Assembly (NCBI GenBank): GCA_947683625.1
Contig: CANTUR010000282.1
Coordinates: forward strand, 1,984,001-2,048,000
Direction: 5' to 3'
Origin: Mallotus nudiflorus
Taxonomy: Eukaryota > Streptophyta > Magnoliopsida > Malpighiales > Euphorbiaceae
DNA: 64,000 nt
Position 1 is the stretch's first letter. Each line of letters starts with the position of its first letter. This document shows, in pieces, positions 11,331-24,719 of the stretch. The position numbers and the translations under genes were made by a program. The notes under the pieces were generated by a model that did not search any database, was not told the DNA's origin, and saw only the letters and a list, made by a program, of their open reading frames with translations.

Positions 11331-12959
11331 TCCTTAAAATGCAGGTATTTAAAACTTTTGACCTAGGTCCTATAAATATAGGAGTGAAAATACGGAAAAA
11401 TGAAAATATAAATATTAAAAATTAATTTTTTTTTAAATATAGAATACGGATACTATGATCAATTTATAAATAATATTAAAAATATAGGAGTTAATCTATA
11501 AATATAAAAAGTTATAAAATTTATTTTATATAAATTATAAATTAGATTAAATTTAAAATATACCTTTCATGGTTAGTAATATTTTTTAAAACTAAAAATA
11601 ATTTTAAAACATAGAAAAAAAATATATAATCATATTATATTATAATATAAATAAAACTATAACACCTCAATTATACACAATTTTTCCATAACAAATAAAT
11701 AATTTTTCATCTAATTTTATTTAAATAATTAACAATAAAATCATAATACTTATAAGTAACATTAATATATCAAGAATTTATTCATAATATTTATTAGCAA
11801 TTCTAATTTATGAAATATTTTATTTAATTAACATTTTCATTCTCAATGTTCTCACTAACATTTTTAATAAAAAATATAATTTTTAATTCCACTTCATTTA
11901 TTGATAAAAGATATGTATATTTAAAAATGATACATATATTATTTTTTTTAATGATCTCAATACTTTTTTTATTTTTGAAAACGTCCTAAAAAGTGTCTAA
12001 TAAGTATAAAAGATGTGTACTACATGAGACACGATTTTTTATAAAAATATCCATATAACATAGCTCTTAAGGTCTTTCAAGATTTTTTCTAAGTCAAATT
12101 TATATTAATAGAATCCTACCGAACATTTTATAAAAAAAAAATGCTTTGAATCAGATGCCCTCAAGGTACGAGCTTATGGAAAAGGTCAGAGTACAGTTCT
12201 CCATTTTAATTAGATGCCCTCAAGGTACTAACACTCTTATTTTAATTATTTTTTTATTTAAAAAATTTATATTTTCTATTATTTTTTGTTGTATATATAG
12301 TAAAATTGTTTTATTAAAATATTTTAAATTTAAAAAATAGAAATAATTTACAAAAAATATAGTAACTTGTAATATTTGCAAAAAAAATTACTTTATATAA
12401 TATATAATTCATTTTTCATAAAGCATGTGCTTCTTTCTTTATGAAAAAAATAAAGTAACATCAATTTTACTTATGTATTAATACTTTTAGTTATAAAATA
12501 TCATTAACACTTTGTGAAAGTAATTATAATTATTAAAAATTATTTTAATTTTATAAAATAAGATATTAATAAGTATATATTGATAATCTCAAAAATATCA
12601 AATAATTAATAAAAATATCAAATAATAAAAAATAAAAATCATTAACCTTTTCATATTTCTTTTATAAATTAAAATAAATATTCTTAAATAAAATAAGTGA
12701 ATTTATTATAAAATAAACTCATGAAAAAATATAAATAGTTATCTTGTGGTTTCATTCACTTTCAGTTAGAGTTTAAAATCTCTAATAGTATGAAATTTTA
12801 ATTTTACTCATGCCACATCATCATTTTTAACAATGTTAGTATCAATTGTCTCTAATTGCTAACGAATTACAGAGTAGTTCTTGGTCGTAAAAAATACCGC
12901 ACACCTCTGAATAAAAATAAGTGAAATTATAGGATATCTATTTGTACTTTTCCCCTTTT
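11331..12959. other. Gene-free AT-rich stretch
   Basis: About 80 percent A/T with many homopolymer runs. A 17-base direct repeat (AGATGCCCTCAAGGTAC) occurs at about 12153 and 12212. No other structure was identified. Confidence 0.6.
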
Positions 12960-13273
12960 TTTAAACTTTATTTGTGGTTGTTGTCAGGTTGTCATTGGAT
13001 TATTGTTGTTTATTATTTTTCTGGTTGTTGTTTAGTTGTTGTCTAATTGTTTTCCATGTTTTGTATTTATATGTAAGTATAAATTAATTATTTATTAACA
13101 ATAAATTTTTTTAAAATTTATGCAAATTATTAAATATCAAATTATTATTTATTAAGCATTAAATTATTATAAAAATTAAAATATTAATTACTAAATTATT
13201 AAATATTAATAATAATTTAATATATGATTGTTGTGAGGTTGTTGGGTTATTGTTGTGATTTTTTTTTTTTGTT
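12960..13273. repeat. Left part of a GTTGTT-rich tandem repeat region split by the hAT element
   Basis: The segment is rich in GTTGTTG and GGATT motifs followed by AT-rich sequence. Its mates lie on the far side of the hAT element, at 23119-23900, where two units of about 390 bp can be aligned by eye (unit starts near 23198 and 23585). The hAT element inserted into this array. Confidence 0.55.
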
Positions 13274-14829
13274 GTTGTTTATAGCGCTAAGCATCGGTTG
13301 GTTCGGTTAAGGATGGATAATTTTTTTCGATTTTTTTTTTGCAATTGTTATGAAAATCGAACCAAGCCAATGACAAATAAAAAACAATCGGTTTTGTAGA
13401 CCGATAAGTTCAATAATGTAAGTTTTCAGTTCAACAGTTGGGCTTGGTTGGGTCAACTTGTGGGCTGGGCCAAAAAATAATAAAACAGACAAAAATTTAA
13501 AGCTTTTACTAATTTGGGAAAATCCCAATTTCTTTTAAGTAGTTACAAAATCCTATTTTGGGACAAGCCCAATGAGTCAAACTTACAAAATAAGTAATTA
13601 ATTGGGGCAAAGCCCAATGTATAACTATATACAAGATTTACAAATTGCCATGGCTTATGTAAAATTAAATACAAAACATATAATTAAAGTAGACTTCCTC
13701 TAAAAGGCTACATCAGTGTTGAGAAAACCAAAAAGCTTTCACTTTTTTCACATGAATTCAATAAAAATTCAAAAGCCATCATCAAATTCAAAGCTTCCAC
13801 CAAAAATATATATGCAAATATACTACCTGCATATCAAGTAAAATACTCTGATTGTAGACACAACAATGATTCACCAAAAAGATTAGCATTCCTGCACATA
13901 GGCATATATATAAGTATACAAAATCAGAAAATAAGAAAATAGTGAAAAATAAACAAATTGGGCTCATCTGTTAAGTTTTCTAGTCATATCCAAAAGGTGC
14001 CACAACTTTAGGCAACAACTACATGTCACCAAAGAAATGGTAAACAACCATATTCACACAATCTGAAAAGAACTTATGTGGAAGTTTCATCATTACCCAT
14101 TCATATTCAGAGATATGCAACAAAAAATAAAAAAAATTAAACAGAACTAAGAAGCAGTTTCATAAAAATCCAAAAGCAAGTAGAAAAAAATGAAATGCAG
14201 TTTCCATGAAGTGAAAAGCTAAGTAGAAGGACAAACAAAGTAAAATGGGCTCAGATATATATATTTTAGTTTAATGTAAAAATGCAGTCATATCTGGTAA
14301 TAAAAAAATGCCACCATAGAAATAACAAACACTTTTACATCTCAAAACAATAAACTGCTGGAAACATCAGCATAGCCCTTAAAGATATGCAACATCAACA
14401 CTACCAACTTTCACATGTCATCCACTTTAAGTGTTATTAACAAGTAACAACCCTAGCAACTAAAATACATATTAGCCACTTAATTGTTGGTCACAGTTCA
14501 CTTAAAACAACACTTAGCGCATGCAAAAGTAGAAGTAATCAATTAAAAAGAATCACACATCATGTGCACAATAGTCAGCAGTTAAAAATAATCAATAAAA
14601 TCAAATCTATATTTTTTAAAGATTCATCTAAGTGGCACTTGATGATGCCATTGTTTAGGAGACTCCAACTGGGGGCAACTCTAAAAAGAAAGTTTAGAAA
14701 TTATATTAGATATTTATAAGAAGTTGAAAAATGAAAATTGAAGAATGTAAAGAAAAAAAATTTCAAAATCTACTTTTGTCAAAATTCTCAATCTCATCTA
14801 AAGCCTCTTCAACTGATACTGGATTTCCA

Positions 14830-15386
14830 AACTCTCAAAGCCAATCCTAAGAACATATTAAAGTTTCCATAATTTTTGGAGTTAAAGAACTTTTTAAAAC
14901 AATCTAGCACCCTCCCTCCTATGCTAAATGCATATTCAAAAGCTAAAGTGCAAATGGGCACAACAAGCACATCACGTGCTGAGATTGATAGAATGGGAAA
15001 TCTCTCAACATTAAGCTTCCACTATCTCATAATATCAAATGTGCCCTCATCTTTAATAATAGATTATGAGAGATAAAGATCCAAGTAAGTCTTTTTGCTC
15101 CCACCAATTCTAAGATCCATCTTATGCTTCTTAAATCTGGTTTTTAAGAGGGACATTGATTTCCTAGTATTGGCAGAAGCAGGCTCAGATGCATCACTTG
15201 AGATGTCAAATTAAGAAGAACCTTGAGATGGAGGTTTAACAGAAGTAGAGTAATCATCAAAGAGTTCTTGCAAACCATATTTGACATTAGATAAAAGGCT
15301 TCCACCCATAAATTCCCTATAGATATGATTCAAGGAAATCTCTATGTATTCCAGCTTATATCTAGGATTAAGAACATTTGTAATAA
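14830..15386 (-). pseudogene. hAT transposase, C-terminal half with dimerisation domain
   Basis: On the minus strand an N-terminal piece (15386-15215) carries the NVLNPRYKLEYIE motif common in plant BED/hAT transposases. A later piece (about 15080-14880) carries the dimerisation-domain signature, recognisable as WKLN-ERFPILS, ARDVL, and a degenerate S-FS-GGRVLD. The usual W-W motif is partly lost, and stops and frameshifts separate the pieces. The transposase is cut at 15387 by a solo LTR and continues at 18767 on the other side. Confidence 0.85.
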
Positions 15387-18272
15387 TGTCACGACCCAAA
15401 ATAGGGGCCATGACCGGCGCTAAGGAATGGGAATTCTTTCGAATCCGGAACCCGTAGGAAGCCTTAAAAGAAAAGTATGCAATAAAATAATTAAAATATT
15501 TATACAGCGGAAATTAAATCTCAAATAATAAAATAGATTCCTCATTCTGCCTTTAATAAAATATTATCACACCTCATATCATAAAATAAAATCTTTTAAT
15601 ACAAATCTTCAGAGAAACACTCTGAATTAAAATCCTCATACATGTATAAATACAAATACAACTCACAGCAGATTTAAATATAACCACTACTGCAGTGTCT
15701 AGAGTATAAAATAAAACTCAAGTAAGTGATTTACATAATAAAGCCAGAGCGAAAGAAATCCGGTGAACAAGTTTACTGTTGAGGTCTGAAGATGAAGACT
15801 CTCCTGTAAAAACAAAAACGAAGGGGAGTCAGACCTCACTGAGTGAATTATTATAATATATATACACACATTGCTAAATGTCAAATGCAAACACTCAAAA
15901 GTATTTTTAATAAATATAGATACAGGCAAATATACACAGATGTAAAGAAAATCATTTTAATTTTGAAAATCATCAGTTTATAAAAGATCAAATAGAACCC
16001 TAAATGATCCCAACCTCTGTACCAATAGAAAGTACTCTAGCCATATAGGCTCACTTAATTCCAAGTAAATTCACTTAATCTATATGGACAATAGACTGGC
16101 CTCGAGACACTAAGTCAACTGAGCTCCAGCAGTCTGACTGTCAGTGTGATTGGCCCCGAGACACTTGGTAAACTGAGCTCCAACAATCACACCCTCAATC
16201 ACATCAATCTCAATCAAATCAACATCAATCAATCATAATCACCACAATTAATTTTCACTTAACTCTAATCTATCGCACCAATACGTACATGGCCCTAGTG
16301 CTGCCCATTAGGAATTACGTTCTATCGACATCCTTCATTTATATTAAAACATACATTCAGAAAAATGAATAATGCATAATGACATTTAAAATAAACAAAT
16401 AAACCATATTTATATCAGAATTATACCTAAAATAAACTAAGTATATTTCAGGTATATAGATGTATAATAAATTCAATTAACTCATGTAATATACTTAAAA
16501 CAAACCAATAATATACTTAATATAATTTGAAAATAAATCACAAAGAAAACATGCATTTATTTTTAAATATACCAATAATATACTAAAAATATACCTAAGC
16601 ATTTAATAAAGCAATTATGCAAAAATTTACATTTAAAACATATAATTCTAAAACATGCAACGTAAAACAATGCATATATAACCTAATAACTCACAGTTGT
16701 GCACTCCTCGAGACGGGTCTGACGGGCCTGGTCCACTAGGTCTCAATCTCGACGCAACTAACAATAAAAACGATCATGAATTAGAGCATATATCTAACTT
16801 AGACTTCAAAAGACTCTATCTAGAATTCTAAACACAAATAAATAATTGGAATTAAACTCGAAGTCATATTTTACGAGAATTCTATCAAAAAATCGACAGA
16901 ACCTCCTCTGTAAAACGGACATCTCTTTACTTAAAAAGTAGAGCCGGTCCTGCAAGAAAAATACACTTTGAATAAAATTCTCACAACTCCTCGGTCGAGA
17001 TCCCAAACTGTAATTTTCACCGATCGAGGTTCACAATTCACAACAAAATACAATAAAATATATTAAAATTTCATAAATACCAAAAATGCCCTTTAAATAC
17101 CAAAATATAGCAATTTAAATATTCAAACACCAAAAGTAATTATTTTATCAATAATTACTTAAAAACCCTAATATTAATATAATATTAATAAAAATTGATA
17201 TTTCTCGATGATTCCACAAATATTAATAAAAATTCATTTTAAAAATCTAAATCACTTAATTAGTCCAAAAACATACAAAAAATTACTAAAAATCCATTTA
17301 TTTACAAAGATAGTAGTTTATATTTAATTTAAAAATAATTTTTGAAAAATAGTATTAATTAGTTAAAATTAGTAAATAATTTGTAAAAAATCATTTTTAT
17401 ACCTCAAATAATTATTAAAACCAATTAAATTTAATATTCAACCAAAATCATCACCAAATTACCAAAATGCCCCTAATATACAAAAATACACATAAAATAC
17501 TAATAATATTAAAAAATTCAATAAAAATTATATAATTACACAAAAATTATTTTCTCAACATATTATTCTCTAAACTCCACAAATACACTTAATTAACCAA
17601 GTATTTCTAACTAAATATCTATTTAACCTATATTTTCAAAATTGACATAAACTAAATATAATTATAAAAGTTACAAAAAAATCATAAAAATTATAAATTA
17701 AATTCTATAATTAATATTAACCACCAAAAACATCAAAAATCACAATTTCATAATTTATTTATTTAATTTACGAAAATTATAAAATAATAATAAAATAATC
17801 AAAAATCACAATAAATTCCAAAAATTACACAAAAATTCTAGAATGTAGATTAAGCTAGAGGGGTCAACTTTTGTGAAGGAACTTCTCATGAATCATAAGG
17901 AATCAAGCTCAAAAAATTTAAAAAACCAAAAATGACCAAAACTTAAAATCAATCACCACTGAAATCTAAGCCAAACCAAGTGAAACAGAGCTTAGAAACA
18001 CACTCACCAGTGCTCGGGGAAGGGAAAGAGACTGACGGTGTCGAAAGAGGTGGCCAAAATCGCCTTGAATGGAGGTGGGTTCAATTTTCGACTTCCTCAA
18101 CTTCTCAAGCTTCAACGACGCTGGAGAAGGTGGCTAGAGGTGGCGAAGCTGGCTTGCAGGTGGTGGAAGGCGGGGAGGCACATCGACGGTGGTTGATCGG
18201 TGATGACAGGTGGAGGGTGATAATGAGGCGTCGAGAGGAAGAAAAGAGTAAGGGAGAGGTTTTTTGTAAAAT

Positions 18273-18328
<56 letters not shown>

Positions 18329-18766
18329 ACTTTATAATAATAAATATAATAAACTTTATAATATATATTTTTCAACAAACACACACCACATATTTATTAT
18401 ACACATGCATAAATATATATATATACATATATATATAATACACATAATAAAAGTATAATATATACACATAATATAAATATTAAACCCTAATAATATATAT
18501 GCATGTACATATATTTATTAACTCATAAAAATAAAAGTCAATAATGTAATTTATTAAAATATTAATGCACTAATTAAGCATTATTAAAATAATATTATCC
18601 AAACTAATAAACATCTATATATACGTTTACGTAGAAAACTATAATTAATGTAAAGATAATGATAATTATTCACAGAATAATAAAATAATCAAATATAGCT
18701 TTAAAATTTATTAATACTGCATATCCTATTTTAAAATAACATCATTTAAAAACTCGGGTTATAACA
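15387..18766 (-). mobile_element. Solo long LTR (copy LTR3) inside the hAT transposase
   Basis: A 3380-bp LTR beginning TGTCACGACCC and ending ATAACA, with a perfect 5-bp TSD, AATAA, at 15382-15386 and 18767-18771. The hAT transposase continues on both sides and there is no internal element sequence, which identifies a solo LTR. It carries the duplicated hairpin near 16090-16187 and the hairpin island near 16865-16960. Sequence differs more from LTR1 and LTR2 than those do from each other, so it looks like an older or separate subgroup. A TA microsatellite lies at about 18272-18322. Confidence 0.92.
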
Positions 18767-18771
18767 AATAA

Positions 18772-20232
18772 AAATCAATAAGTTCTTTTAGTTGGATCTT
18801 ATCAAATTTGGCTTTTATTGAAAAATCCATTGATCTTTTATTGACGTCATCACAGCCTTACCACTCATGTAATATAAAGAACATATTAGAAATTTCAGAG
18901 AAAAAATTATTTGCAATAACATAGTGAGAACCAAAAATTCTCAATGTCATCTCATAAAATTTTTCTAAAAAATCAACAATTTGTTTGACTGAAAGCTAGT
19001 CCATGAAGTCAGGTACATCACCTTCTAAGTTTGCCCTATATACATGGTCACATTCCTCAAATTTTTCAAAAAAAAATTCAAACAAGTAGTTTTTAACATC
19101 ATATATATTGAATTCCATATATTTGCCACATCTAGGGTCAAAGAACATTTACACTCAATGACAATTAAGTCACCAAATTCCCTAAATTTATGCAACCTAG
19201 CAAGTGAATTCCTAACATATCTAACTCATTATTTAACCCTTTTAATAAATCTGCCAGCTTTTTTCAAACCCTCATTTACAACCAAATTTAGAATGTGTAC
19301 AATGCAACACATGTGAACATACTTATTTCTAATAGTAGATATGCCCCAAGACATTAATTTTTGTTTAAAAAAAACCAAGTGCAGTGTCATTTGAAGAAGC
19401 ATTATGTACTGTCACAAAAAAAAAACATTTTTCACACCCCAATCAACAAGATAGTTTTCCAAACTTTTTGCAATGTACTCACCCCTATAAGATGTAATAG
19501 GGATAAAAGAAATGATTTTTTTTTTGAGCTTCCACTCAACATCAATGTAATGATTAGTTATGCACATGTAATTAATGCATTGAATACTAGTCTAAGAGTT
19601 AGTTGTAATGTTGACTCTTTGACTTTGGTAATGATTCATGAAAATAGTTTTTTATTTCAGATGAGCATATAAATTTGCATTAAAACAGTCTCGGCTTACA
19701 GTCCATCTGCTAGGTATCTTAAACCTAGGACATGTAACTTTGATAAAATTTTTGAATCCCTCGCCTTCAACAAATTTAAATGGAAGCTCATCAATAATTA
19801 TCATGTTAGACAATACAGTTCTAATTGCTTCGTTATCAAACTTTCATGTCCCTATAACACCTAAAGGGTCAGAACTATGCAAATTAGGTTTTACGGTTAA
19901 AAGGCTTTGTCTAGTGTCCTTAAGGTTAGGTATTTTCGTGCAAATTAGCATATGATTTCTAATGGATGATGTCCCATTTCTTTTAGTGTCAGCAAAAAAT
20001 TGTTTAGCATAATAAAGACATCTAGCTTTTACCAACTTCTCTTGCTTGTCATGGATTTTCTCAAAGTGCTCTCACACCTTGCTTTTGAAATCAAAGGTTT
20101 CCTTTCTCTTTTTTTCTTTTTTAGCAGCTTCTTTTACTTTTGGGCTTCCATATTTGTAGGAGCAGGAGGCGGGATTTGCTCACTAATAGCATGTGGTACA
20201 CTACCACCGGCAGCTCCTGCTTTGTTTTCCAT
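18772..20232 (-). pseudogene. BED zinc-finger/hAT transposase, N-terminal half
   Basis: From an ATG at 20232 the minus strand reads through a short N-terminus into a BED-type zinc finger relic (about 20035-19935) recognisable by its KRNGTSS-RNH--IC pattern. One zinc-binding cysteine appears replaced by tyrosine. Further on, about 19730-18950, are fragments of the RNase H-like catalytic region, including motifs resembling CP-FKIPSRWT, CIVHILNLVV and ANIWNSIYMML of this family. There are many stops and several frame changes, so no protein is made. The rest of the gene lies beyond the inserted LTR at 14830-15386. Confidence 0.85.
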
Positions 20233-21221
20233 CTACGCCATCAATTTATATGAAACAAAACAAAATAATAAAAAAAATTAGACAAAAGCTTTCACCAATA
20301 ACAAGTTAATAAATCATGATGGAAATTAGAAAATCTATATTTATTTAAAATTTAGAAAAATTTAAAAAAATGATCATATAAAAATATGATTTTCATTCTG
20401 TAATAATATTTTTTAGATCAAGCAATTTTTTAAATCACTTTCAGAAATACAGATTCAATCAAAGAAATATTCAAAACAAAATATTCAAAATATTCATATT
20501 TACAAAGTAAAAACAATATTTTTAAAAACCTATTTTAAAAATCTATTTTACAAAATTTTATAAATTCAAAATAAAGAACATTAAGCCACAAAATAATCAA
20601 TAAATGAGATTTATACCTTTCAAAGTGATGTTTTCAAAGATTTCTCTGACTCCAATGATGTAAAAAAAGAAGGAACTTCCACTAAAAAGTCAACCGAAGG
20701 ATAAATCAAGCACTTTAGGCTTTTACCATAAGATCTCTTTATGAGATCAAGTAAAATATTTCGTTGATTCAACTAATGAATCGATTAACCAGCGTATCAT
20801 GCAAAATACAAAACAACAAACATAAAATACATCAAGATCTAATCAAAATAGCAACAAAGATTAATTGATTAACAAGAAAAACTTATGAATATAATAAGAA
20901 TATTACTAGATTTAGTTGATCCGGCTAAGAAAGACTTTGCATATTGATTTCATCACTATGAATTTCATGTAATGAACATTAATAGTAAAAAAACAACAAC
21001 AAACCAATGTATGTAGTAGTTTTTTTATAACAATCACTGAGTTAGAGAGATCGATGGAATCATGGAAACATAAAGAGGATGAGTCTTTAAGTGTAAGAGA
21101 CTCTAGTCATAAGAGATTAGAAATTGAGAATGAATATACAAAAGAACACAGACATATAGTAAAGACGTAGGGATGACAATAAGGGTAGAGGCAAAAGCTA
21201 AACTGGAGATAACACAAGAAT
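20233..21221. other. Non-coding 5' part of the hAT element
   Basis: AT-rich sequence upstream of the transposase start, inside the hAT boundaries. No coding potential was recognised. It resumes at 22744 after the inserted LTR and runs to the right terminal repeat at 23110. Confidence 0.55.
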
Positions 21222-22743
21222 TGTTGGGATTCATTATTCCATACGTAGCGAAAAAATAAAAATTTGAATCACAAACCCGAACTCAAATCCAAGTAATTCA
21301 ACTAATTGATTAAATCTAGATTTTTATTTTCTTACCACAAACACAGAAGAGGTAAGAAATCTAGAAAGAAGAGAGGAGGTTCACTTTGGTAACACGCTAC
21401 CTTGAGCTTTTAATTTAGCAGTTCGAATTTGAGATGTCTCTAAAAGAATCCATCCTCCACAAGTGTCTATATGAACAACCCTTGATTTTAAAAATGAATA
21501 TTTGTGTGCTAGTACCTTCTCTTGATTTCTCACAAATCAAGAATTAAAAGGAACTCTGTGTTTTATTTTCTAAAAGAGAGAGAATGAATTTGGTGGCAGA
21601 ATAATGAGAGTCTATAAAACCCTAGAGAATATAACATATTTATAAACATTTAAATTAGGATTTCACTTACCAAAATAACCTTTTGATAATTTCTCACTGA
21701 TTCTTATTTTGATTTTATTTAAAATTAAATTAGAAATAATATTCTATTTATTTAAGATAACATTTACCTTAAATAAATAAATATGTGTTTTTTTATTTAT
21801 TTTCACATAGCTTATTTGGGTTTGTTAAACCCATATTTGTTTTAGGCTTGTTCAAAGTGTGTGACCCTGTAGGTTCACATGATGTTGGCAGTGGGCCTTA
21901 AATCTCTATTTAGCCCTACAAGTCCTAAATGGCCTCTAGAAAGACATTATGACTACCCAAGCCATATAAAGTCAATAATCCGACATAACCTAATATATAG
22001 TGAATATTCTAGTCCCTTTGTCATATGATATCTTAATTAAATATAAGGCATAGATTATGTCATCCTTATAGAATTCAATCATATAATTTCTTGATTCTAA
22101 GTAGACTAAGAATGATAACTCTTTATCAATTTACTTTAGCATGGTCATGCATTTTCCTCAGTCTATCTTATCAAGGGGCTCATAGATATCTTATTCATAT
22201 TAAATGAGAGACAAATTCCTTCTCAATCACTCACATTTCTCATATAACTCATTTTATACCCAATAACAACCTATTTTATTATCCGATTAAAGATAATGTA
22301 AGATTATGTCAAAATATAAAATAGTTATGTAAAAATCCATGGTGATTTCAAGGTCAGAGGACTAAGCTAATCTTACTGTGATAAGAATTACTTATGATAA
22401 TTATCTTTGTAGTATTTTCATGATGGGTCAATTCAGTACTTTATTTCTCAAATAAGTACCTATGAGTTGACTTAATATCTCATATTCATGATTAGTAAAA
22501 CTTAATCATCAATCAACGTCATACTAGCCATAATACATTGTTATGACTAGGGATAATTTGAATAGAACTTATATTTAATCTAAGGGTTTTACTATCAAGT
22601 CACACACTTGATGACCTTAGTAAGAATTGACTATTCAAGTAATTATCATAATATAAAATGATAATGAAAAATGCCTTTTTATTAAATAAATGATAAAGTC
22701 AAAACATGGTTATACATGATTGACCTAGTGCATATCACTAACA
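21222..22743 (-). mobile_element. Probable copia-type solo LTR inside the hAT element
   Basis: A 1522-bp segment with TG...CA ends. In minus direction it begins TGTTAGTGATATGC and ends GAATCCCAACA, an end style common in plant copia LTRs. The flanks are AGAAT (21217-21221) and AGAAC (22744-22748), a 5-bp TSD with one mismatch. Its composition and layout differ from the surrounding hAT leader. No internal retroelement sequence is present, so it would be a solo LTR. No second copy in the window confirms the ends. Confidence 0.6.
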
Positions 22744-23118
22744 AGAACGACACTGATATGAGTGTTTTTTATTTTATGGTTAAGGTTAGGGTTAAATGAG
22801 AGAAGAGAGGTCTTTAAAAGGGAAGGGTTGAGAGAGAGATAGAAGGAGGCAGAGAAAATAAGGGTTTGGGTGAATGAGAGGTATTTATAGATAATTTTTT
22901 TAGGGTTAGGGTTAAGGATAAAACAATGTCATTTTAAAGGCATATTAACAGTCCTTCAGTTTTTCGATCAATTCGATGAAATCAACCTCCCAACTAAACC
23001 GACAACCAAAAATAAAAAATTCCTTAATAACCTAACCTAACCGGCTTTAGGCAATCTCAATCACAGAACTACCCTTACATTTTGGTTCGGCCAATTTTTG
23101 CTCAGCCCTAGTTGTTTA

Positions 23119-23895
23119 GTTATTGTTAGGTATTCGTGTTTTATACTTGTTTTAAGTTTTGTTTAACTCTACCTCTAGTTGTTGTCATATTTTTGTTGGA
23201 TTGCTGTTGATTTTTTTGGTTATTGTTTATGTTTTATGTTTGTTTTAAATATAATTAATTTATACAATATAAATCATATAAATATAAATTTATCAAATTA
23301 TTGAATATAAATTATACATATTTAAATTTATTTATTAATTTATATAAATATAAATTTATGTATATTAGCCCAATCCTTTTTGGATTTGGGTTTGTTTATA
23401 TTGTTGGGCTAGCTTATGAGTTGTGAGTCTATAATTATTTTTATTTAGTTTTAGAGTTGGAGTCAAATTCTAATTTTAAAGTTTGACATTAGGCAGGATT
23501 CAAATACTTTTTTATAAGTTCTGTTTAACTCTAGTTTTGGTTGTTTCCATGTTGTTGTTGGATTGGTGTTGTGATGTTGTTGTTGGATTGGAGTTGATTT
23601 TTTTGGTTGTTTTTTGATTGTTGTCTATGTTTTATGTTTGATTTAAATATAATTAATTTGTATAAATATAAATTTATCAATTTATTGAATATAAATTATA
23701 TAATTTTAAATTTATTTATTAATTTATATAAATACAATTAATTATATAAATATAAATTTGTTTATACTGGCCAATCCTTTTTGAATTTAGGTTTGTTTAG
23801 ATTGTTGTGTAAGTCCATAATTATTTTTATGTAGTTTTAAAATTGGAGTCGGATTCTAATTTTAAAGTCGGACGTTAGGTAGAATTCATATACTT

Positions 23896-23928
<33 letters not shown>

Positions 23929-23930
23929 TT
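23119..23930. repeat. Two-unit tandem repeat of about 390 bp, ending in a TA microsatellite
   Basis: Two units align by eye. Each has a GGATTG-GTTGATTTTTTTGGTT segment, a TTTATGTTTG segment, AT-rich sequence with AATTTATCAA, then GGAGTC-ATTCTAATTTTAAAG and a TTAGG-AG-ATTCA end. Unit starts are near 23198 and 23585. A TA microsatellite follows at about 23899-23927. Confidence 0.65.
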
Positions 23931-24249
23931 CTCGATATTTCAAAAATAACTTGCTCATAAGTAACCAACTTTTAGCATTTTATAAAAAGATTTTATTAAG
24001 TATGACATAGTGTATTAACTACACAAGCATTAACTAAATAATATATTTATCTAAGTATAACCAAAATATATATTATCATATGGTTATATCCATATTCATA
24101 AACTTTATATACTAGACTATTATAGAAGTTAAAAAAAGCACTAAAAACTAAAATATTGGCTCTAACATGAAAGAGTGCAAAAATGATGGTCAACTAAGCT
24201 AAAACTCACACCCAAAGTAGATACTTCAAAAAAAATTTATAATATTGAA

Positions 24250-24660
24250 GGGTGAGTATAAATACTCAGTGAGTAGATTATGAATTAACAATGAGGAACA
24301 TGTATTTCTTATAAACAATAATGTGCGTGTGTGTCATTTGTACCAAATTCAAATAATTTTCCACATTTCCATTTCAATATAAAACTTGATCAAATCATAA
24401 ATATCAAATCACATACTTCTCAAGAAACATCATTTTCATATAAATATTCATCATAAAAATCAAGAGATTTAATACACACTCAAGTCATAATTAACGTTTT
24501 AAAATTTTTAGTGCTAAGCCATCTAATATGTTAGTCTTCTAAGAGCATTAAACACACTTAGGTGGTAACTCATCCAATATGTTACTCCCTTTAAGTGATC
24601 AAATACATTTAGGTGTAACCTATCCAATATGTTCCTCCCCCTAAATGTTCATGTCATACA
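24250..24660. repeat. Three-copy tandem repeat of about 65 bp, possibly a worn LTR relic
   Basis: Three imperfect units each contain the core ATCYAATATGTT (near 24520, 24574 and 24629) followed by a T/C-rich stretch. Just upstream, near 24263-24277, an ACTCAGTGAGTAG segment resembles the CACTGAGTGAAT segment of the window's long LTR family. The order (that segment, then a short duplicated motif) is the same as in the minus-oriented LTRs. This suggests an old, diverged LTR, but the evidence is thin. Confidence 0.4.
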
Positions 24661-24719
24661 CGTATGCAAGATCTAATATATCAACCATAACATGATTGTG
24701 TATCATTATCATTAAGAAA

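Larger units (their letters stand above)
13282..23110 (-). mobile_element. hAT DNA transposon, 9.8 kb, with nested solo LTRs
   Basis: The element starts TAGCGCTAAGCA at 13282. The reverse complement of its right end (23099-23110) reads TAGGGCTGAGCA, so the termini match at 10 of 12 bases and have the usual hAT look. They are flanked by a perfect 8-bp TSD, GTTGTTTA, at 13274-13281 and 23111-23118, the length typical of hAT. Inside is a minus-strand BED/hAT transposase relic (20232 down to about 14830). Two later insertions swell the element: a gypsy solo LTR at 15387-18766 and a copia-type solo LTR at about 21222-22743. Without them it is about 4.9 kb. The transposase is broken, so it is not autonomous. 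Confidence 0.9.

Noticed and set aside
12146..12340. Small open frame in AT-rich DNA
   Set aside because: Low-complexity composition and no recognisable domain or splice context.
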